From positions 186,001 to 250,000 of the forward strand of contig BDDD01001961.1 of assembly GCA_001972305.1 (NCBI GenBank): 64,000 bases of DNA, written 5' to 3'. The DNA is from Cephalotus follicularis. Lineage: Eukaryota > Streptophyta > Magnoliopsida > Oxalidales > Cephalotaceae. The notes under the pieces are model-generated. The model was not told where the DNA came from and did not search any database. It saw only the letters and a program-made list of their open reading frames with translations. Positions 23,215 to 34,530 of this stretch are shown here, piece after piece (within the stretch, counting starts at the first letter, position 1; every line of letters starts with the position of its first letter). The translations under genes were made by a program, and so were the position numbers.

Positions 23215-23600
23215 AGATACGTACCATCACCGTACCATAACCCTACCATGGCCGTACCATAACCATACCATGGCCGTACTATAACCATACCCTAACTGTA
23301 CAATCCATAATCGTATGATCCATATCCGTATCTATGCCATACTAAAACTATACCGTAACCGTATGATCCGTAACCGTATGATCCATGTGCGTACAATCCA
23401 TAACCATACTGTTCCAATCTGGACCACCACGTTCCATATCGATACGATCCATAACCATATCGTATTCGTTCCATAACCATATGATCCATAACCCTTCGAT
23501 CCATAACTGAACGGTCCATAACCATACGATCCATAGCCATTCGGTCCATAGCCCTACAATCAATCACCGTTCAATCCCTAACCGTACGATACATTCTTGA
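23215..23600. repeat. Low-complexity CCATAACCGTA-type repeat
   Basis: Irregular repeats of CCATAACC, CCGTACCATAACC and GATCCATAACCRTA fill this stretch. The repetitive frames on the minus strand (23292-23567, rich in MDR and GYG) are read-through of this simple repeat and are not a gene. Confidence 0.85.
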
Positions 23601-23714
23601 GCGGAACTCACCCTTAATTTCACTCCTCTATCAGTACCAGTCCTCTTTTAATGATAGGGATCTTATGGTCGCAGTCCCAATAGGGGTCCAGACGTGTGTC
23701 CACTCCTATAAGGG

Positions 23715-24045
23715 CAATATTAATTCATTCATTTCCATTAGTGGTCCAGTCGTGTGTCCACAAAGGTCCAGTCACATGTCCACTACTAATGGCCAATATA
23801 ATTCATTCATTTCCATTAGTGGTCCAGTTGTGTGTCCACAAAGGTCCAGTCACATGTCCACTACTAATGTCCAATATCAATTCATTCATTTCCATTAGTG
23901 GTCCAGTCGTGTGTCCACAAAGGTCCAGTCACGTGTCCACTACTAATGGCCAATATCAATTCATTCATTTCAATTAGTGGTCCAGTCGTGTGTCCACAAA
24001 GGTCCAGTCCCGTGTCCACTACTAATGGCCAATATCATTCAGTCA
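23715..24045. repeat. Tandem repeat, about 79 bp, four copies
   Basis: Units contain ATTAGTGGTCCAGTCGTGTG and AAGGTCCAGTCACRTGTCC. The word GTGGTCCAGT recurs at about 23741, 23819, 23899 and 23977. Each unit contains two related halves. It is an LTR-internal minisatellite. Confidence 0.88.
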
Positions 24046-24320
24046 GCCACTTATCCATCAAACACTTCATAGCCCTCACTGTCACATCATTCGATGTGTC
24101 CTGTAGGAATTCGGGAGGCCTGCCTCCTTGAGGTCTGCCTCCCTAGCAAACCCAGACTACTTGGCAGCCTTAGAAATGGTATACTCGGTAGCCTTAGATG
24201 TTAACCTGACCAGGGAATCCTTTGAGGATAGAAACCCAAGCAAAATCGGAAGTTTCATAAGAGACAGGGCATTTGGGTGTCGATGCCATCACTGTAGGCA
24301 TCTTCTGTTCCTAATTGATA

Positions 24321-24583
24321 GGCGCTGACGCACTGGCATCACTTCAGCTTTGTGCGTCGATGCGTTGACCGTCCTCTTTAGCACTAACAGGCTCCAGGAT
24401 GGCGTTAACGCATTAGTCCATAGGCAGCGTTGGGCGTCGACGTATAGCACTGCCTGGTGCCCAGAAACACGAAGGAATGACATCGCGGTAACTGGTTCCT
24501 TCTAGGCGTCAAATCCTCACTCATAGGCGTTGACGCTATCAACAATGCATCGACGCATTGACCAAGTAGAGGGGTCGACAACA
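24321..24583 (-). repeat. GCGTYGACGC palindrome array (distal part)
   Basis: Diverged copies of GGCGTYGACGC or TGCGTCGACGC are at about 24321, 24353, 24400, 24432, 24504, 24525 and 24546. The last three are 21 bp apart. The array is less regular than the others. Confidence 0.65.
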
Positions 24584-24958
24584 GGAGAGAAATCGCGTCG
24601 AACCACCTCCACTCACTTCAATCCACCATTTTTCACACTCCACACTCAGCATCCATCTCAAATTGAAATGCAAAGCATATGGAACTGTATTTTGTTCCTG
24701 GAATTACAGAAGCTGAATTGTGGATAAGAATGACTCATTGCAGCGCTCCACTTGCTACGCGCCACTATTTCACTTCCTCTACTTCAACCGCCACTCTCGC
24801 TGCCTTTGTTGAGCTCAGGAGAAGAAAAGATGGAGTGAGGACAAAGAGCGCGTCAAGCTCTCTTCCTCCCGTTGGCTCTCTTCTTTTCTCTTTTCTTTCT
24901 CTTTTCTCCTTCTTCCCCATTTTCTCCCCTTCTTCACGTGTGCGCCATATATATTAAA

Positions 24959-25092
24959 AGCGTCGTCTGCTCACAATGCTTAGGCGTCAATGCTATCATT
25001 GTGCTATTGGCGGTGTGCGTTAACGCCATTACTGCGCTATAACGCCTTGCAACCCTTAAGGCGTCGACGTCTTGACCCAAGACGTCGACGTC
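24959..25092 (-). repeat. GCGTCGACGC palindrome array (proximal part)
   Basis: Copies are at about 24959, 24982, 25016, 25033, 25059 and 25080. The final two, AAGGCGTCGACGTC and AAGACGTCGACGTCTT, are 21 bp apart, and the last is a perfect 16-bp palindrome. Confidence 0.65.
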
Positions 25093-25337
25093 TTACTCAT
25101 CCCTTTTTGGCATTAATAGGCTCCAGGTTTGCGCTAATGTGTGAGGCAGAGAACACTTGGGCCATTATGAATTCATGTTTGGGCCTTTATCGAATTGGAC
25201 TATGTGGCTTCCATAACCATTTTGCTGTATTGGGCCACCATTGGCTTTATCAATACAGAATTCCATATATTCCAATAATTATTCATACAACAATTATTTA
25301 TTTCAACAATTGTGTATAAAATTTCTGGCAGGTTATT

Positions 25338-26075
25338 GAATTGATTCTTATTAGAAATCAATTTCTTACCCTTGAAACTCTCACTGAAATAGTAGGAACA
25401 ATTTAATTTTGAGTATAATGTGATGGACAACAATAAATTAAGGATCATTTTAAACAAATGAAATTTAAAAATGATTTGTTTTTAATATTAAAAAAATTCT
25501 TTCTTCAATGACAATTCAATTGTAATAAAAACGCAACTGTGATTCATAACATTAATACTTTACCTTAGTGTGATGAATGGCGCATATATACCAACATTGT
25601 TATGTTTATCGGCACGAAAATAATAGCTTCAATATCAATAACGAATCCATAACATTGCCACGCATGTTACAATCAATTATGAAATAAATCGTTAGATTGT
25701 ACACTTAAACACACTCGTCAGATATCTTGTTTGTAATCAATGGGATGTGACTTCTAGGGTCAAGAGACGAACTAGGGTAAGAAGGTGGTCGATGTAAATA
25801 TATTGATTAATACGCTTTTATGGTGATATGACTTGACTTGCATTTTGCTGATTTATAAGTTGAAATAATTAATGAACTAGTATTTTTAATTCATGTATTC
25901 TACATGAAAGTTAAAAGCATTAGTCCACAATTATGTTGCACATTGCAACTATTGTTCTCATAATATAAATAAGATAAGCACAGTCTCGTCAAATTTTTAT
26001 ATGCTCTTACGCAATATTCAATTTGACAATATTTCCAAAATTAGCTTACCAGATAATTCCATGTTCATAGTTATC
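25338..26075. other. AT-rich noncoding stretch
   Basis: I see no coding domain, no LTR terminus and no clear repeat here. The two short minus-strand frames (25200-25457 and 26018-26284) have no recognisable features. It may be older host sequence or heavily decayed repeat. Confidence 0.5.
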
Positions 26076-26285
26076 TGTAACGCCCAGAATTTTCGCATGT
26101 TGTAATATTTTAATTTCTGATGTAATCTTAATATGGAATTAATAAGAATAATGAATTTTTGACTTTGATGACGTTTTCCAATTATAATGTTTATTTCGAG
26201 CAAGGAAATGTTAAAGGTGTTAAAAGGAATGAGGATATTGAGAAATGTGACGACAAGTCGAATGTTCAGAGAAAAACACTCCAAA

Positions 26286-26436
26286 CAGCCGACTGGATAA
26301 TAAAACAGTCGATTGAGAGACTGTTTAATGGAACAGTCGACTGCTGGGATGAACCAGCCGACTGGTAGACTGTCAAGTCACCTGGCAGAGCAACGGCCAA
26401 GTGAACAGCCGACTGTTGGGAAAGAACAGTCGACTG
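26286..26436 (+). repeat. CAGYCGACTG palindrome array, first cluster
   Basis: Six decamers start near 26286, 26306, 26334, 26355, 26406 and 26427. Gaps are 20, 28, 21, 51 and 21 bp. The 51-bp step also occurs in the left SIRE-like LTR array. Spacer sequence is not conserved. Confidence 0.85.
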
Positions 26437-27311
26437 GTTTGAGCTATGTTTTTGGTGCAACATGTAACGAAATCACATGCAATAACTAACAGAAAAAAGG
26501 GCATCTTTCAGGCGCCATCATATGCCTAATAAAACGTGTTGGACATGCACCACAGCTCCTGAACCTACAGAGACTGGGTGGAAAAGTGGGAATGACATGT
26601 GTGTGTGTGTGTGCATGCAATTGATGGAAAAGGAAAATGGCATTTAGTGCCTGGAAACGGGTTGGAGAGAGAGAGAGAGAGAGACAGAATTGCCTGCATA
26701 AAATGCTCCTCTCTTCACATTTCTTGCCCAGCACCTGGAAAGAAAGAACCAGAGAGAAATTATAGAGGAAAACACAGTGAGAAATCGTGAAAGGAGAAAG
26801 TGAGAGTAATTCTCCATTGTTGAACCAAGGAGATCGGGTTGGAGCTACTGGATTGTAATTGGAGACTACTGGGAAGCTCAAAACGTCACTAATCAGGAAC
26901 TTAAAGAGGTGGACTTACATATTCCTAACTTGGAATCAAAGGTAGAGGATTGTAGTGAATTTATACATGCAAAATCAATATTGAAGTCAATGTTCATGCC
27001 ATGAATGTTATGCATGAATTGTATGTTGATTTTGGATTGTTTGGATTGCTGGATCATTTGCATGGCTACTATGATGTGTAGATTAACCATGCATGTCGAG
27101 TTTTAAGTAAGGATTAAATTGGATTGCATGAATACTAGACTTGCAATTGCATGGTATTATGATGAATCTGAGGATGTGCATGAACTGTGATTGTGTCCCG
27201 AGGACCATGTAATGACTATTGATGATATTTTGTGGTATGGTTATGATAGAGTAGCTTGCGATAATCTATTGGACATAAATTGAACTATTTGCATGCTACT
27301 AGTTCCCAAAG

Positions 27312-27590
27312 CAGCCGACTATTGAAGTCAAACAGTCGACTGTTAAATGCACACAACCGACTGTTAAGGGAAACAGTCGACTGTGCATACGTTAGTCTGC
27401 CCAGATATGGCAAGGAAAGATTATATGCACACTGTTCGTACGGATAGTCGATTGTTGAGGAAGAACAGCCAACTACCCATGTGTACTCGCCCATAACAGT
27501 CGACTGTTGAAGGACAACAGTCGACTGCCAAAGTGAAACAGCTGACTGTTCAAAGGAACAGTCAACTGTTAAAGGAAATAATCGACGCTT
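27312..27590 (+). repeat. CAGYCGACTG palindrome array, second cluster
   Basis: Eleven decamers start near 27312, 27333, 27354, 27374, 27445, 27466, 27497, 27518, 27539, 27559 and 27579. Most gaps are 20 or 21 bp. Many are perfect CAGTCGACTG. Variants such as CAGTCAACTG are what CpG decay would give. The final copy drifts toward the other core version (ATCGACGCTT). Confidence 0.87.
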
Positions 27591-27691
27591 ATCCTCCTGG
27601 TTGGAATGGTTTTTCTCGAATTGGACCCATTGACTCCGAACCGACTTTAGAATCGACTCTAGGCACGTTGAGCATATGATTGCATTGCACT

Positions 27692-27696
27692 TGCGT
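27692..27696 (+). other. Target-site duplication TGCGT, left copy
   Basis: TGCGT precedes TGTGACACC at 27697 and follows the other end of the solo LTR at 29713-29717. Confidence 0.87.
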
Positions 27697-29712
27697 TGTG
27701 ACACCCCGTGTCACTTTTACGAGGTCACGTGTAAAAGACGTTAGTGTATTATTATGTTGATATTATATGTTATAATATATTATATTAAAAAAAAAGAAGA
27801 AGTAAAAAGGGAAGGCACCCGGCGTTTCTGGAAGAAACGCCAGGTGCCTTATCAAGATAGAAATGCACGGCCGCATAGCGCCCATGCTAATGAATGAAGA
27901 CAGAGAGATTCGGAGAGAGATGGCGGGAGAGAGTGGGAGAGAGACGACGGCGCCAGACCGGGAGGAGTAGCGCGGGTCTTCCTCCAGCCGCCGGTAAGCC
28001 TTCCCTCTCCATCATTTCTTCTTTTTCCTTCTTTTCTCCCCACGCCCGATGGCCGCTGCCGTTGCTCCTCCGCCACTTTTGGCATCGCAGATGGGTGCGG
28101 TCATGGTCTAGAAGACCACCTCTTCCCATTTCGACGGCTGTTGTGGCGTGATTCGGCCGGAAACGGCCGGATTTTGGTAGTTGAGTCAACTGAGCGAGTT
28201 GACTCGCTGCCGCCTCTGTCGGCGCTTTTGGCGCCGATTCCCGGCGAGTCTCGGCTACCAATGAGTAGACCGGAGCTTGTGGATGCCGGGGGTGGTGAGA
28301 CCGGAGCAATGGCGTCTCGGCCGGAGCGGTTATGTTATGACGCCATGTGATTTGGCGGGGATATGATATGACGCCATGTGATTTGGCGGGGATATGAGAC
28401 AGTGATAGGATTGGTACCAGCATCCCCTTATATTGTTGTTTATGATTCTTTGGGCACATATTACATTTTTGATATTGATATTGTCATGATCGTAACTTTT
28501 AGCTTGATATGCAGATACTCCATATTGTTATGACCTCCATTTATTTGATTACGATCTTGAGTATGATATTTGTTCAGCGGACTTTCTTTTTGAGTCTCTG
28601 ACTATTTCATTGGAGTCTTGCTATTGTGCCTTGCATGATTCACTTTATCTTATTGATTCTATATTCTGTGTATAGTTGACTTTGAGCGTTCTTTTATGGA
28701 GCCATGATAGTATTACATTCTCTTTAATCACTGATTCTACCCTATGTATGTTTATATTCTTGATCATCGAGATTGTCTTATTGATTCATATGCTAATTGT
28801 ATTGTGAGTTCAAGCGGTTCTTTTATGTATCGAAATCTTTTATACTTGTGATTCTTATTTACATCGTGGACTTCATTTATACTTTGGATTTCGTTTCCAC
28901 ATCGAGATCTTGATATCCCTTTGTGATTTCGATATCCCTTTGTGATCTCGATATCTTTTGTTGATTTTGACTATCATTTTGGATCTTATTGATCATTTCT
29001 TTTGTTTATTATTTACATTACCTCGTTGTTGCACATATTCTTGCTTTATATGATTCTCTATTTTCTTCAGCACATCCAATCCTTGATAGATGTACAGGAG
29101 ATGTTTTGTTTCTACTCACTTAGTCATTTGGACTAACTCCCTCCCAGTGTTTCCTTTTCAGATGAGGGTAAGGAGTTGCTAGGTCAACTACTATAGATGA
29201 TTGACCACGGAGGCAGGGCATGCTACCAGGATTTAATACATGCATAGCATTCTACATCAACATTTAATTTAGCATATACTTATGTTTATATATAAAGGTT
29301 TTTCTTATATGGTTTTGCTTTTAAAAGGGCCGAGCCCTATAGATTTACTTTTATTGCTTGTTGAAATGGTTGAGGCTGAGCCCAACCCATGTTTACTGCT
29401 TTAAAATGTGCTTTGCTGAGGGCTGAGCCCCATTATAAACTGTTGATTCCTCCTTCGGGAGTGTGTTTATAAAATGTGTTTTTCTTTACAGGGGGCATAG
29501 TCCTATAAATAGATACTACATGCTCGATTTTCGTAAAAATTTAAGAGTTAGAAAAAATTTCAAAGTTTTGGAAACGTTTAACTCTTTTTGATTTCCAAGT
29601 TTAAAGTGAGTTTTATAGAAACCATGTGGTGACTTCCGAAAGGAAGTTGTCATGTGGAACGTCATATCCGTTCTCAGTAGGATATCGGTTGTTGTAGGGA
29701 ACGGGTGTGACA
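27697..29712 (+). mobile_element. Solo LTR (Gypsy type), 2016 bp
   Basis: Runs from TGTGACACCCCGTGTCAC to GAACGGGTGTGACA with TGCGT on both sides and no internal region, so it is a solo LTR left by recombination between two LTRs. It contains the GGGCTGAGCCC block near 29421, the UNCG hairpin at 29450 and TTTCTTTACAGGGGGCATA near 29483. A GC-rich part near 27840-28330 has open frames without domains. Confidence 0.87.
29450..29461 (+). other. UNCG tetraloop hairpin in a solo LTR
   Basis: CTCC-TTCG-GGAG gives C(UUCG)G, an exceptionally stable RNA tetraloop, on a four-pair stem. It lies in a conserved context (TTGATTC before, TTTATA after) shared with 45096-45107. Confidence 0.6.
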
Positions 29713-29717
29713 TGCGT
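29713..29717 (+). other. Target-site duplication TGCGT, right copy
   Basis: Matches 27692-27696 and proves the solo LTR insertion. Confidence 0.87.
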
Positions 29718-30023
29718 TGTATTGGGTCTGAATTGTGGATTGTGGATTGAATTGGATTGTTACTTGCTTTAAAAATGAATTACCATTTTAGGGTGGGTTT
29801 TTAAAATGGGATTGATGCATGCATTGAATAAACATGCCGTTTAAAAAGCATTGTTACATATTTTGAACAAATATGTTGTTTCAAGTATTTTATGATGCAT
29901 ATTTTACTTGGAAAATGGATTGTTTTATATATTGGAAAATATATATGGTAGTATTTATTTTTATAAATGACTTGAAATGGATTGTGTTTGGATTGTGCTG
30001 TTAGTCGCGTGGTGGAGGTTGCA
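29718..30023 (+). mobile_element. Gypsy-type LTR, 3' portion (continuation of 26076-27696)
   Basis: AT-rich sequence after the solo LTR resembles the 3' part of related LTRs. It ends about 45 bp short of where a terminus would be expected. No CA end or target duplication was found. Confidence 0.45.
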
Positions 30024-30342
30024 TAGCTAGAATTGCTAATTTGCATTTACATATAGCATTGCTGGCCATGCAAAAACTTACAAATTTGTTTTTCCAAAAC
30101 ATGATAAGGGATATAAAACATATAGCCCATGACAAGAGCGGATCTAAATTCCAAAAACATATAACGAACAAAGATGTCATAATTGGAAACCCACCTAGGA
30201 TTGATAGGGGGTAGATTTGGATCGTAGGATCAGATTGAGGATCGTAAGATCCTACCAACTAAGTAAAAAAAAAACTCACAATAAAAATTCAATTAAACAT
30301 GTCACTACATAAATTAAACGTAAAAATTAACAAATTAAGTTA
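30024..30342. other. Noncoding flank left of the Ale-like Copia
   Basis: Nothing recognisable. The phrase GGATCGTAGGATCAGATTG near 30218 loosely resembles ACCGTAGGATCCTAC near 52090, on the other side of the 20.6 kb element. Both may belong to the older host locus. Confidence 0.4.
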
Positions 30343-30347
30343 CAATT
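30343..30347 (+). other. Target-site duplication CAATT, left copy
   Basis: CAATT directly precedes TGTTAG at 30348 and recurs directly after the 3' LTR at 50973-50977. Confidence 0.82.
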
Positions 30348-30540
30348 TGTTAGACAATATATGGTTGTCATAGTTATTATTTAGCTATTACAATCTTTGT
30401 ACTTAATATTAAGCTGTTACAAATATTTGTATTTATTACTCCTGATTTTTTATTAAACTATAAATAGGACATCCATATACTCTTTACAAACTCACGGAAA
30501 TGTAGAAAACATATTTCTTTCAGTTCTTTGTCTTGTAACA
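30348..30540 (+). mobile_element. 5' LTR of the Ale-like Copia
   Basis: 193 bp from TGTTAGACAATATATGG to TTGTCTTGTAACA, with a TATAAATAG box near 30463. The primer site TGGTATCAAAGCAG follows at 30541-30554. It aligns with 50761-50972. Confidence 0.85.
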
Positions 30541-30554
30541 TGGTATCAAAGCAG
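30541..30554 (+). other. Primer binding site of the Ale-like Copia
   Basis: TGGTATCAAAGCAG abuts the LTR end and matches initiator methionine tRNA. Confidence 0.85.
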
Positions 30555-31028
30555 TAGTATTGCTCACCCCGAAGGTTTCAAAGTACCTTGGGAACAATCG
30601 ATCCTGGGTAGTTTTATCTTAGTGATACTGTTGATCGCTGGCAGAGGGAAGAAGTTGTCTCTGTTCTCCAATTAGAAAACCAGGAACACTGATCGAGCCC
30701 AGCGAGTTCACCTTTGGTGGTCCGATCAAGTTCTGATGAGCAACGAGTAGACATGTGCCACCACACCTCTTGACATCACCAATCTCCTATCTTTGGTCAC
30801 TGTCCATCAACACCGGTCACACTAGGAGATCGGCCTTACTTCGTTCAACGTCCTCTCAAAGTTTCACACCGATTGGAGGCTTGACGTCGCCGCACGCGCC
30901 TACGCGCGCTAGGAGTGCTTTTGGTCCTCTTCTATCAGTTGCAATATTCTAGGGAATATTCCATGACAAAAAAAAAACTAAAAATGAAAACTGAAAAAAA
31001 TTACTTTTATTATGTCTTCTCACTAACC

Positions 31029-31271
31029 ATGTCAGGTACTTTTCACAATGACAATGCTCAACCAACAACTATTATATTGGATGGGCCTAATTATCTTCGC
31101 TGGTCTACTACAACAAAAAGTTTCTTGAAAGGGAGAAAATTGTGGCGTATTGTTACTAGGGATAAGACTACTCCAATAAAAAGGGAAGATAAATATGATG
31201 AATCTTTTGCTGACCATCTAGAAGAATAGGACAGTGCAAATCACCAAATCTTGACCTGATTCACCAACACA
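31029..31271 (+). pseudogene. Ale-like Copia gag, first part
   Basis: Begins MSGTFHNDNAQPTTIILDGP, followed by NYLRWSTTTKSFLKGRKLW, a typical gag opening of Ale/Retrofit-type Copia. It stops at the solo LTR inserted at 31276. The same gag resumes at 33885. Fossil. Confidence 0.82.
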
Positions 31272-31275
31272 TCTG

Positions 31276-33880
31276 TGTAACTCCCCGTAGCTGTTTTGGA
31301 GTCTAAGAAATACTTTTTTTATAGTGTATAATTTTTGTTTTATGGGCTTTGGACTTATTTGAGTAAGAGAGGAAACTTAAGTGTTGATTTTGTTATAAGC
31401 CTGAGTGTAAGGCATGATTAGAAATAGTTGGAGGACTTAAGTGCAGAGCTTGTTGAGGAAGATTCCAAGTTCCAAGGTAAATAATGGCTTAAGTTGGGTT
31501 TAGTGTGGAGATATTTTGAGTTTGGCTGTCCTTTCTTCTAGCTTCAGCAGGTTAGAGAGTTTTAGAGAGAGAGAGAGTTCTAGTTTTCTTGTTCTTCCCG
31601 TTCTTAGCGCCTGGACCAGTGGAAGCTTGAAGCGTCCGACCCCAGCAAGAAGAACGAGCGGACAAGGAAAGAAGCATTCAAGCCAGAGGAAGAGCATGGC
31701 AGAAAAGAAGAGACGTTAGCATCCAAGGAAGTAGCAAGAACTGTGAGTGGGACATCCTTTCTATGTTTCTAGTTGTTTCATGATGTTCTTGATAACTCTT
31801 TCAGTTTTCAATTTCTAGTCCAGTGAGAGCTTTCTAACGGGAATTTGTTTCCCTAGCGTCTTTGTCTGTTTTCCTTGACAGAAGAGAGAAAGAGAGAGAG
31901 AGTTTCTGAGCACTAGAGCTCAAGTTTCTTCTAAGTGAATTAGTCACTTTCCAGATAAGGTAACGCGTACATGCTCAACCTCACTCCTCGGCCTACTATT
32001 GTCTATGATGGGAAGCCGAGCGAGTCTACCCCCAGGTCCTACCTGGATCTCCTTTACGCTATTGTCTATGATGGTGTTTAGGGTTTGAGTGCAGCCGAGC
32101 ACTATGTACATAGCTCCAACCTCCTCGGTCTACTATTGTCTATGATGGGAAGTCGAGCGAGACTGTCCCCAGGTCCTACATGGATCTCCTTTACACTATT
32201 GTCTATGATGGTGTTTAGGGTTTGAGTACAGCAGAGCTAAGTTTCCAGAATAGAGATTAGAGCCTTTCAGTAAGTCTTCTAGAGGAGGACTTTGTCCTCG
32301 GCAGTCATGTCTTCAGCTCAGATAAGTAAGTAAAGCAATGAAATAGAAAGCTCAGAGGAGAACCATGGGTTCTCTGCAGATACTGCCAAGCAGGCTTCGG
32401 CCTAGATCAACTCAGCTCAAGTCACTATAAGTTGGCAACTATATTATGTAAACACCAAAGCAAGCATAGTAGAGAAAAGCCAGTTCCCAGCTTAGTTGTT
32501 CTCCTCGGGTTTTTAGCCGAGAAGGACCCCCGCTTTTCTTCAGAACACTTTCTTTCAACAGTTGTATTCTTAAGTTTATTTCAGCTTTCATGAACATTCT
32601 AGAATCAACTAAGGAGAGAAAAAAGTAAGTTTTTCAAGTACTTTGAGTGTTTCTTTATTGTATGCCATGACATATGTGTTGTTTACAGTATTTTCCCCAG
32701 TTGGGGTAGTTATTCATGCTCATGGTAAGTTTTCTTCAGCGCATTTCTTTATGAATGCATCAGAGGATGTTTTGTTCTCAGTCACTTAGTCAGTTGGACT
32801 AATCCCCTCACAGATTGTTTTGCAGACCAGCCAGCCGAATGAGGAGAAGATCCTCCAGCTCAGCAGTAGATAGCTAAACAAGGTAGTTTTGAGCTTGGCA
32901 TCATGAGACGTCAGCTCGGACGTTTTGGCATTGCATAGCATTGGGCATTTTTTTTGGGTTTCTCTACCTCCCTTTTGTAGTAGAGTAGCCGAGAGCTTTT
33001 CTTTGTATAAGATATGTATTTCTTTTGCCTACCAGAGGAGGCAGTGTATGTTATGCCATAGAACAAATATGTAATGATTTTATACTTTCAAGAAACTTTA
33101 TGGATGTTTTGAGTTGGTAGATTTGTTTATCTTGTGATTTCATGGATAATTCCTGTTTTGAGTTTTGTGTTCCCAGGTCTGGCCGGGGAGCTAGAGAGTC
33201 ATCGATTTGTATAACAAAGATGAGCTTAGCAAAGGAGAGTAGTTTAAGGCTAAGATGGATGTTTTAAGTTTATAGAGTTTTAGCCGAGGAGGTAGGGTGT
33301 CCTCGGGTAAGGTTGGGCCTTTTGCCTATGACACCGAGAAGGAATCCTCGGGTCGATGTCAGAGGAGACTAGTTAGGAGAAGGCCAGGGACGAGCTACAA
33401 GTTTTAAGAAATAGTGTTTTAAGTTATGTTGTGCGTTTTATGGTTTAGTTTAGATGAGTAGTGCAGAGGAGAAAAGACCCGAGGACAAGGAGTGTCCCTG
33501 GGCATGTTTTGTCTACAGGTTGTTAAGTGAGCTCGTGAGTTGCACGTCTGTGCTCTCTTCGGGCGTTAGGGTCCTTGCGCGTTAGCCCAGGCCCTCTCCC
33601 CGGGCATGCTTTTACGCGATAAGTTAAGTGATCGTGTGAGGAGCACGTCGGTGTTCTCCTCGGGCATAAGTGATGCGGTGCGTTTTGGAGCTTTGGTTAA
33701 GTAGCGCTGGGGACACAAACAGGAGAGGAGTTAGATCCTCTGCCCCGGTTGACATGTTACCTGCGCGCCCAGCCCAGGCTTTCTCCTTGGGCAGTTTTAG
33801 TTTGAGCAGGGTTGTTGGCAGGAGCGCCATCCTCGGGCAGGGCTCGTCCTTGTTAGAGTTAGCTAGAACGGGTCGTGTCA
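31276..33880 (+). mobile_element. Solo LTR (Gypsy type) inside Copia gag, 2605 bp
   Basis: Starts TGTAACTCCCCGTAGC and ends GGGTCGTGTCA, with TCTG on both sides (31272-31275 and 33881-33884), within a slightly longer shared ATCTGT context. Gag similarity stops at the left edge and resumes at the right edge, which confirms the borders. A (GA)n run is near 31566, and the 137-bp repeat lies at 31985-32240. A partial inverted relative lies at 39384-40993. The related Gypsy LTR at 7472-10610 starts in a similar way. Confidence 0.82.
31985..32240. repeat. 137-bp tandem duplication in the solo LTR
   Basis: Two copies, beginning near CTACTATTGTCTATGATGG at 31993 and 32130. Each contains a second TATTGTCTATGATGG half. 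Diverged counterparts are seen inverted near 40030-40300. Confidence 0.85.
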
Positions 33881-33884
33881 TCTG

Positions 33885-34530
33885 TCTCTTCGGTAAATAT
33901 GCACTTTGGTCATTTTGATTTAGCAAAAGAATCTTGAGATTTTCTTTCCAGCCGGTATACTTCTATGAATCTTGCTCATTAATACCAGCTTCTGAGCAAT
34001 CTCAACCGTTTGCATCAAGAATCTTGACAGTCTATTGATGATTTTCATTCATATATGAGTTACTATTAGGGATTGCTTGCTATGTCTGAGCCTAAATGGC
34101 ACTGTCAATAGGATCAAAATTTATTTACAGAATATAGAGACAAACTTCAGTTGACTCAATTTTTGATGGCTCTTAGGGATGATTTTGAGCCTACTCATGC
34201 TATCTTCTAAATAGGCAACTCCTTCCATCCTTGGATACAGCTATTTCTGAGTTGATATCTAAAGAAATCATGTGTGTCACAGCCACATCTTAGCAATCTC
34301 CTTTTGTTATTGTTGCTACATCTTTTGCACCACAAAAGAAGGTTGATAACTCGAAAAGGCCTCGTTGCATTCATTGTCAGAGGATTAGACATACTATGAA
34401 AACCAGTTAGGATGTTGTTGCTAAACCTCTTGGTCATAAGAGAGCTACTGCAACTACTACAACTCCATCTGGTATTGAGTCTTCTTCTCAGATTCATCAG
34501 CTTTCTACGGCTAACATGTTAGATAGCGGT
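33885..34530 (+). pseudogene. Ale-like Copia gag, second part with zinc knuckle region
   Basis: Frames read SWDFLSSRYTSMNLAHQYQL-like gag sequence, MSEPKWHCQ, LMALRDDFEPTHA and AISELISKE. A degraded knuckle RCIHCQRIRHTMKT is near 34351-34395, then TATTTTPSGIESSSQIHQL. This continues the gag cut by the solo LTR. It ends abruptly near 34530. Broken. Confidence 0.8.

Larger units (their letters stand above)
22977..25337 (-). mobile_element. Gypsy LTR, 5' portion (continuation of 12768-13519)
   Basis: The LTR resumes after the Copia. The far end near 25310-25337 (plus strand ATTTCTGGCAGGTTATTG) corresponds to the start of the TR-GAG LTRs (minus strand TGTAATAACCAGAAATTT), so the LTR start is placed near 25337. 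No exact target duplication was found. It carries a low-complexity block, a 79-bp minisatellite and two palindrome arrays. A TATA-like ATATATATT is near 24950. Confidence 0.65.
26076..27696 (+). mobile_element. Gypsy-type LTR, 5' portion, with palindrome arrays
   Basis: It begins TGTAACGCCCAGAATTTTCG, the usual start of this LTR group. It carries two CAGYCGACTG arrays, a (GT)n run near 26598, a (GA)n run near 26668, and is split at 27697 by a solo LTR. It continues at about 29718-30023. The far end resembles the 3' part of 47772-50275 (GTTAGTCGCGTG near 30001) but lacks the last tens of bases, so this copy is truncated. Confidence 0.65.

Noticed and set aside
23292-23567. Long minus-strand open frame rich in MDR and GYG
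   Set aside because: It is the translation of a simple CCATAACC-type repeat, and other frames of the same repeat are equally open.
27852-28459. GC-rich open frames on both strands
   Set aside because: They lie within a solo LTR with clear duplication, lack domains and overlap in several frames.
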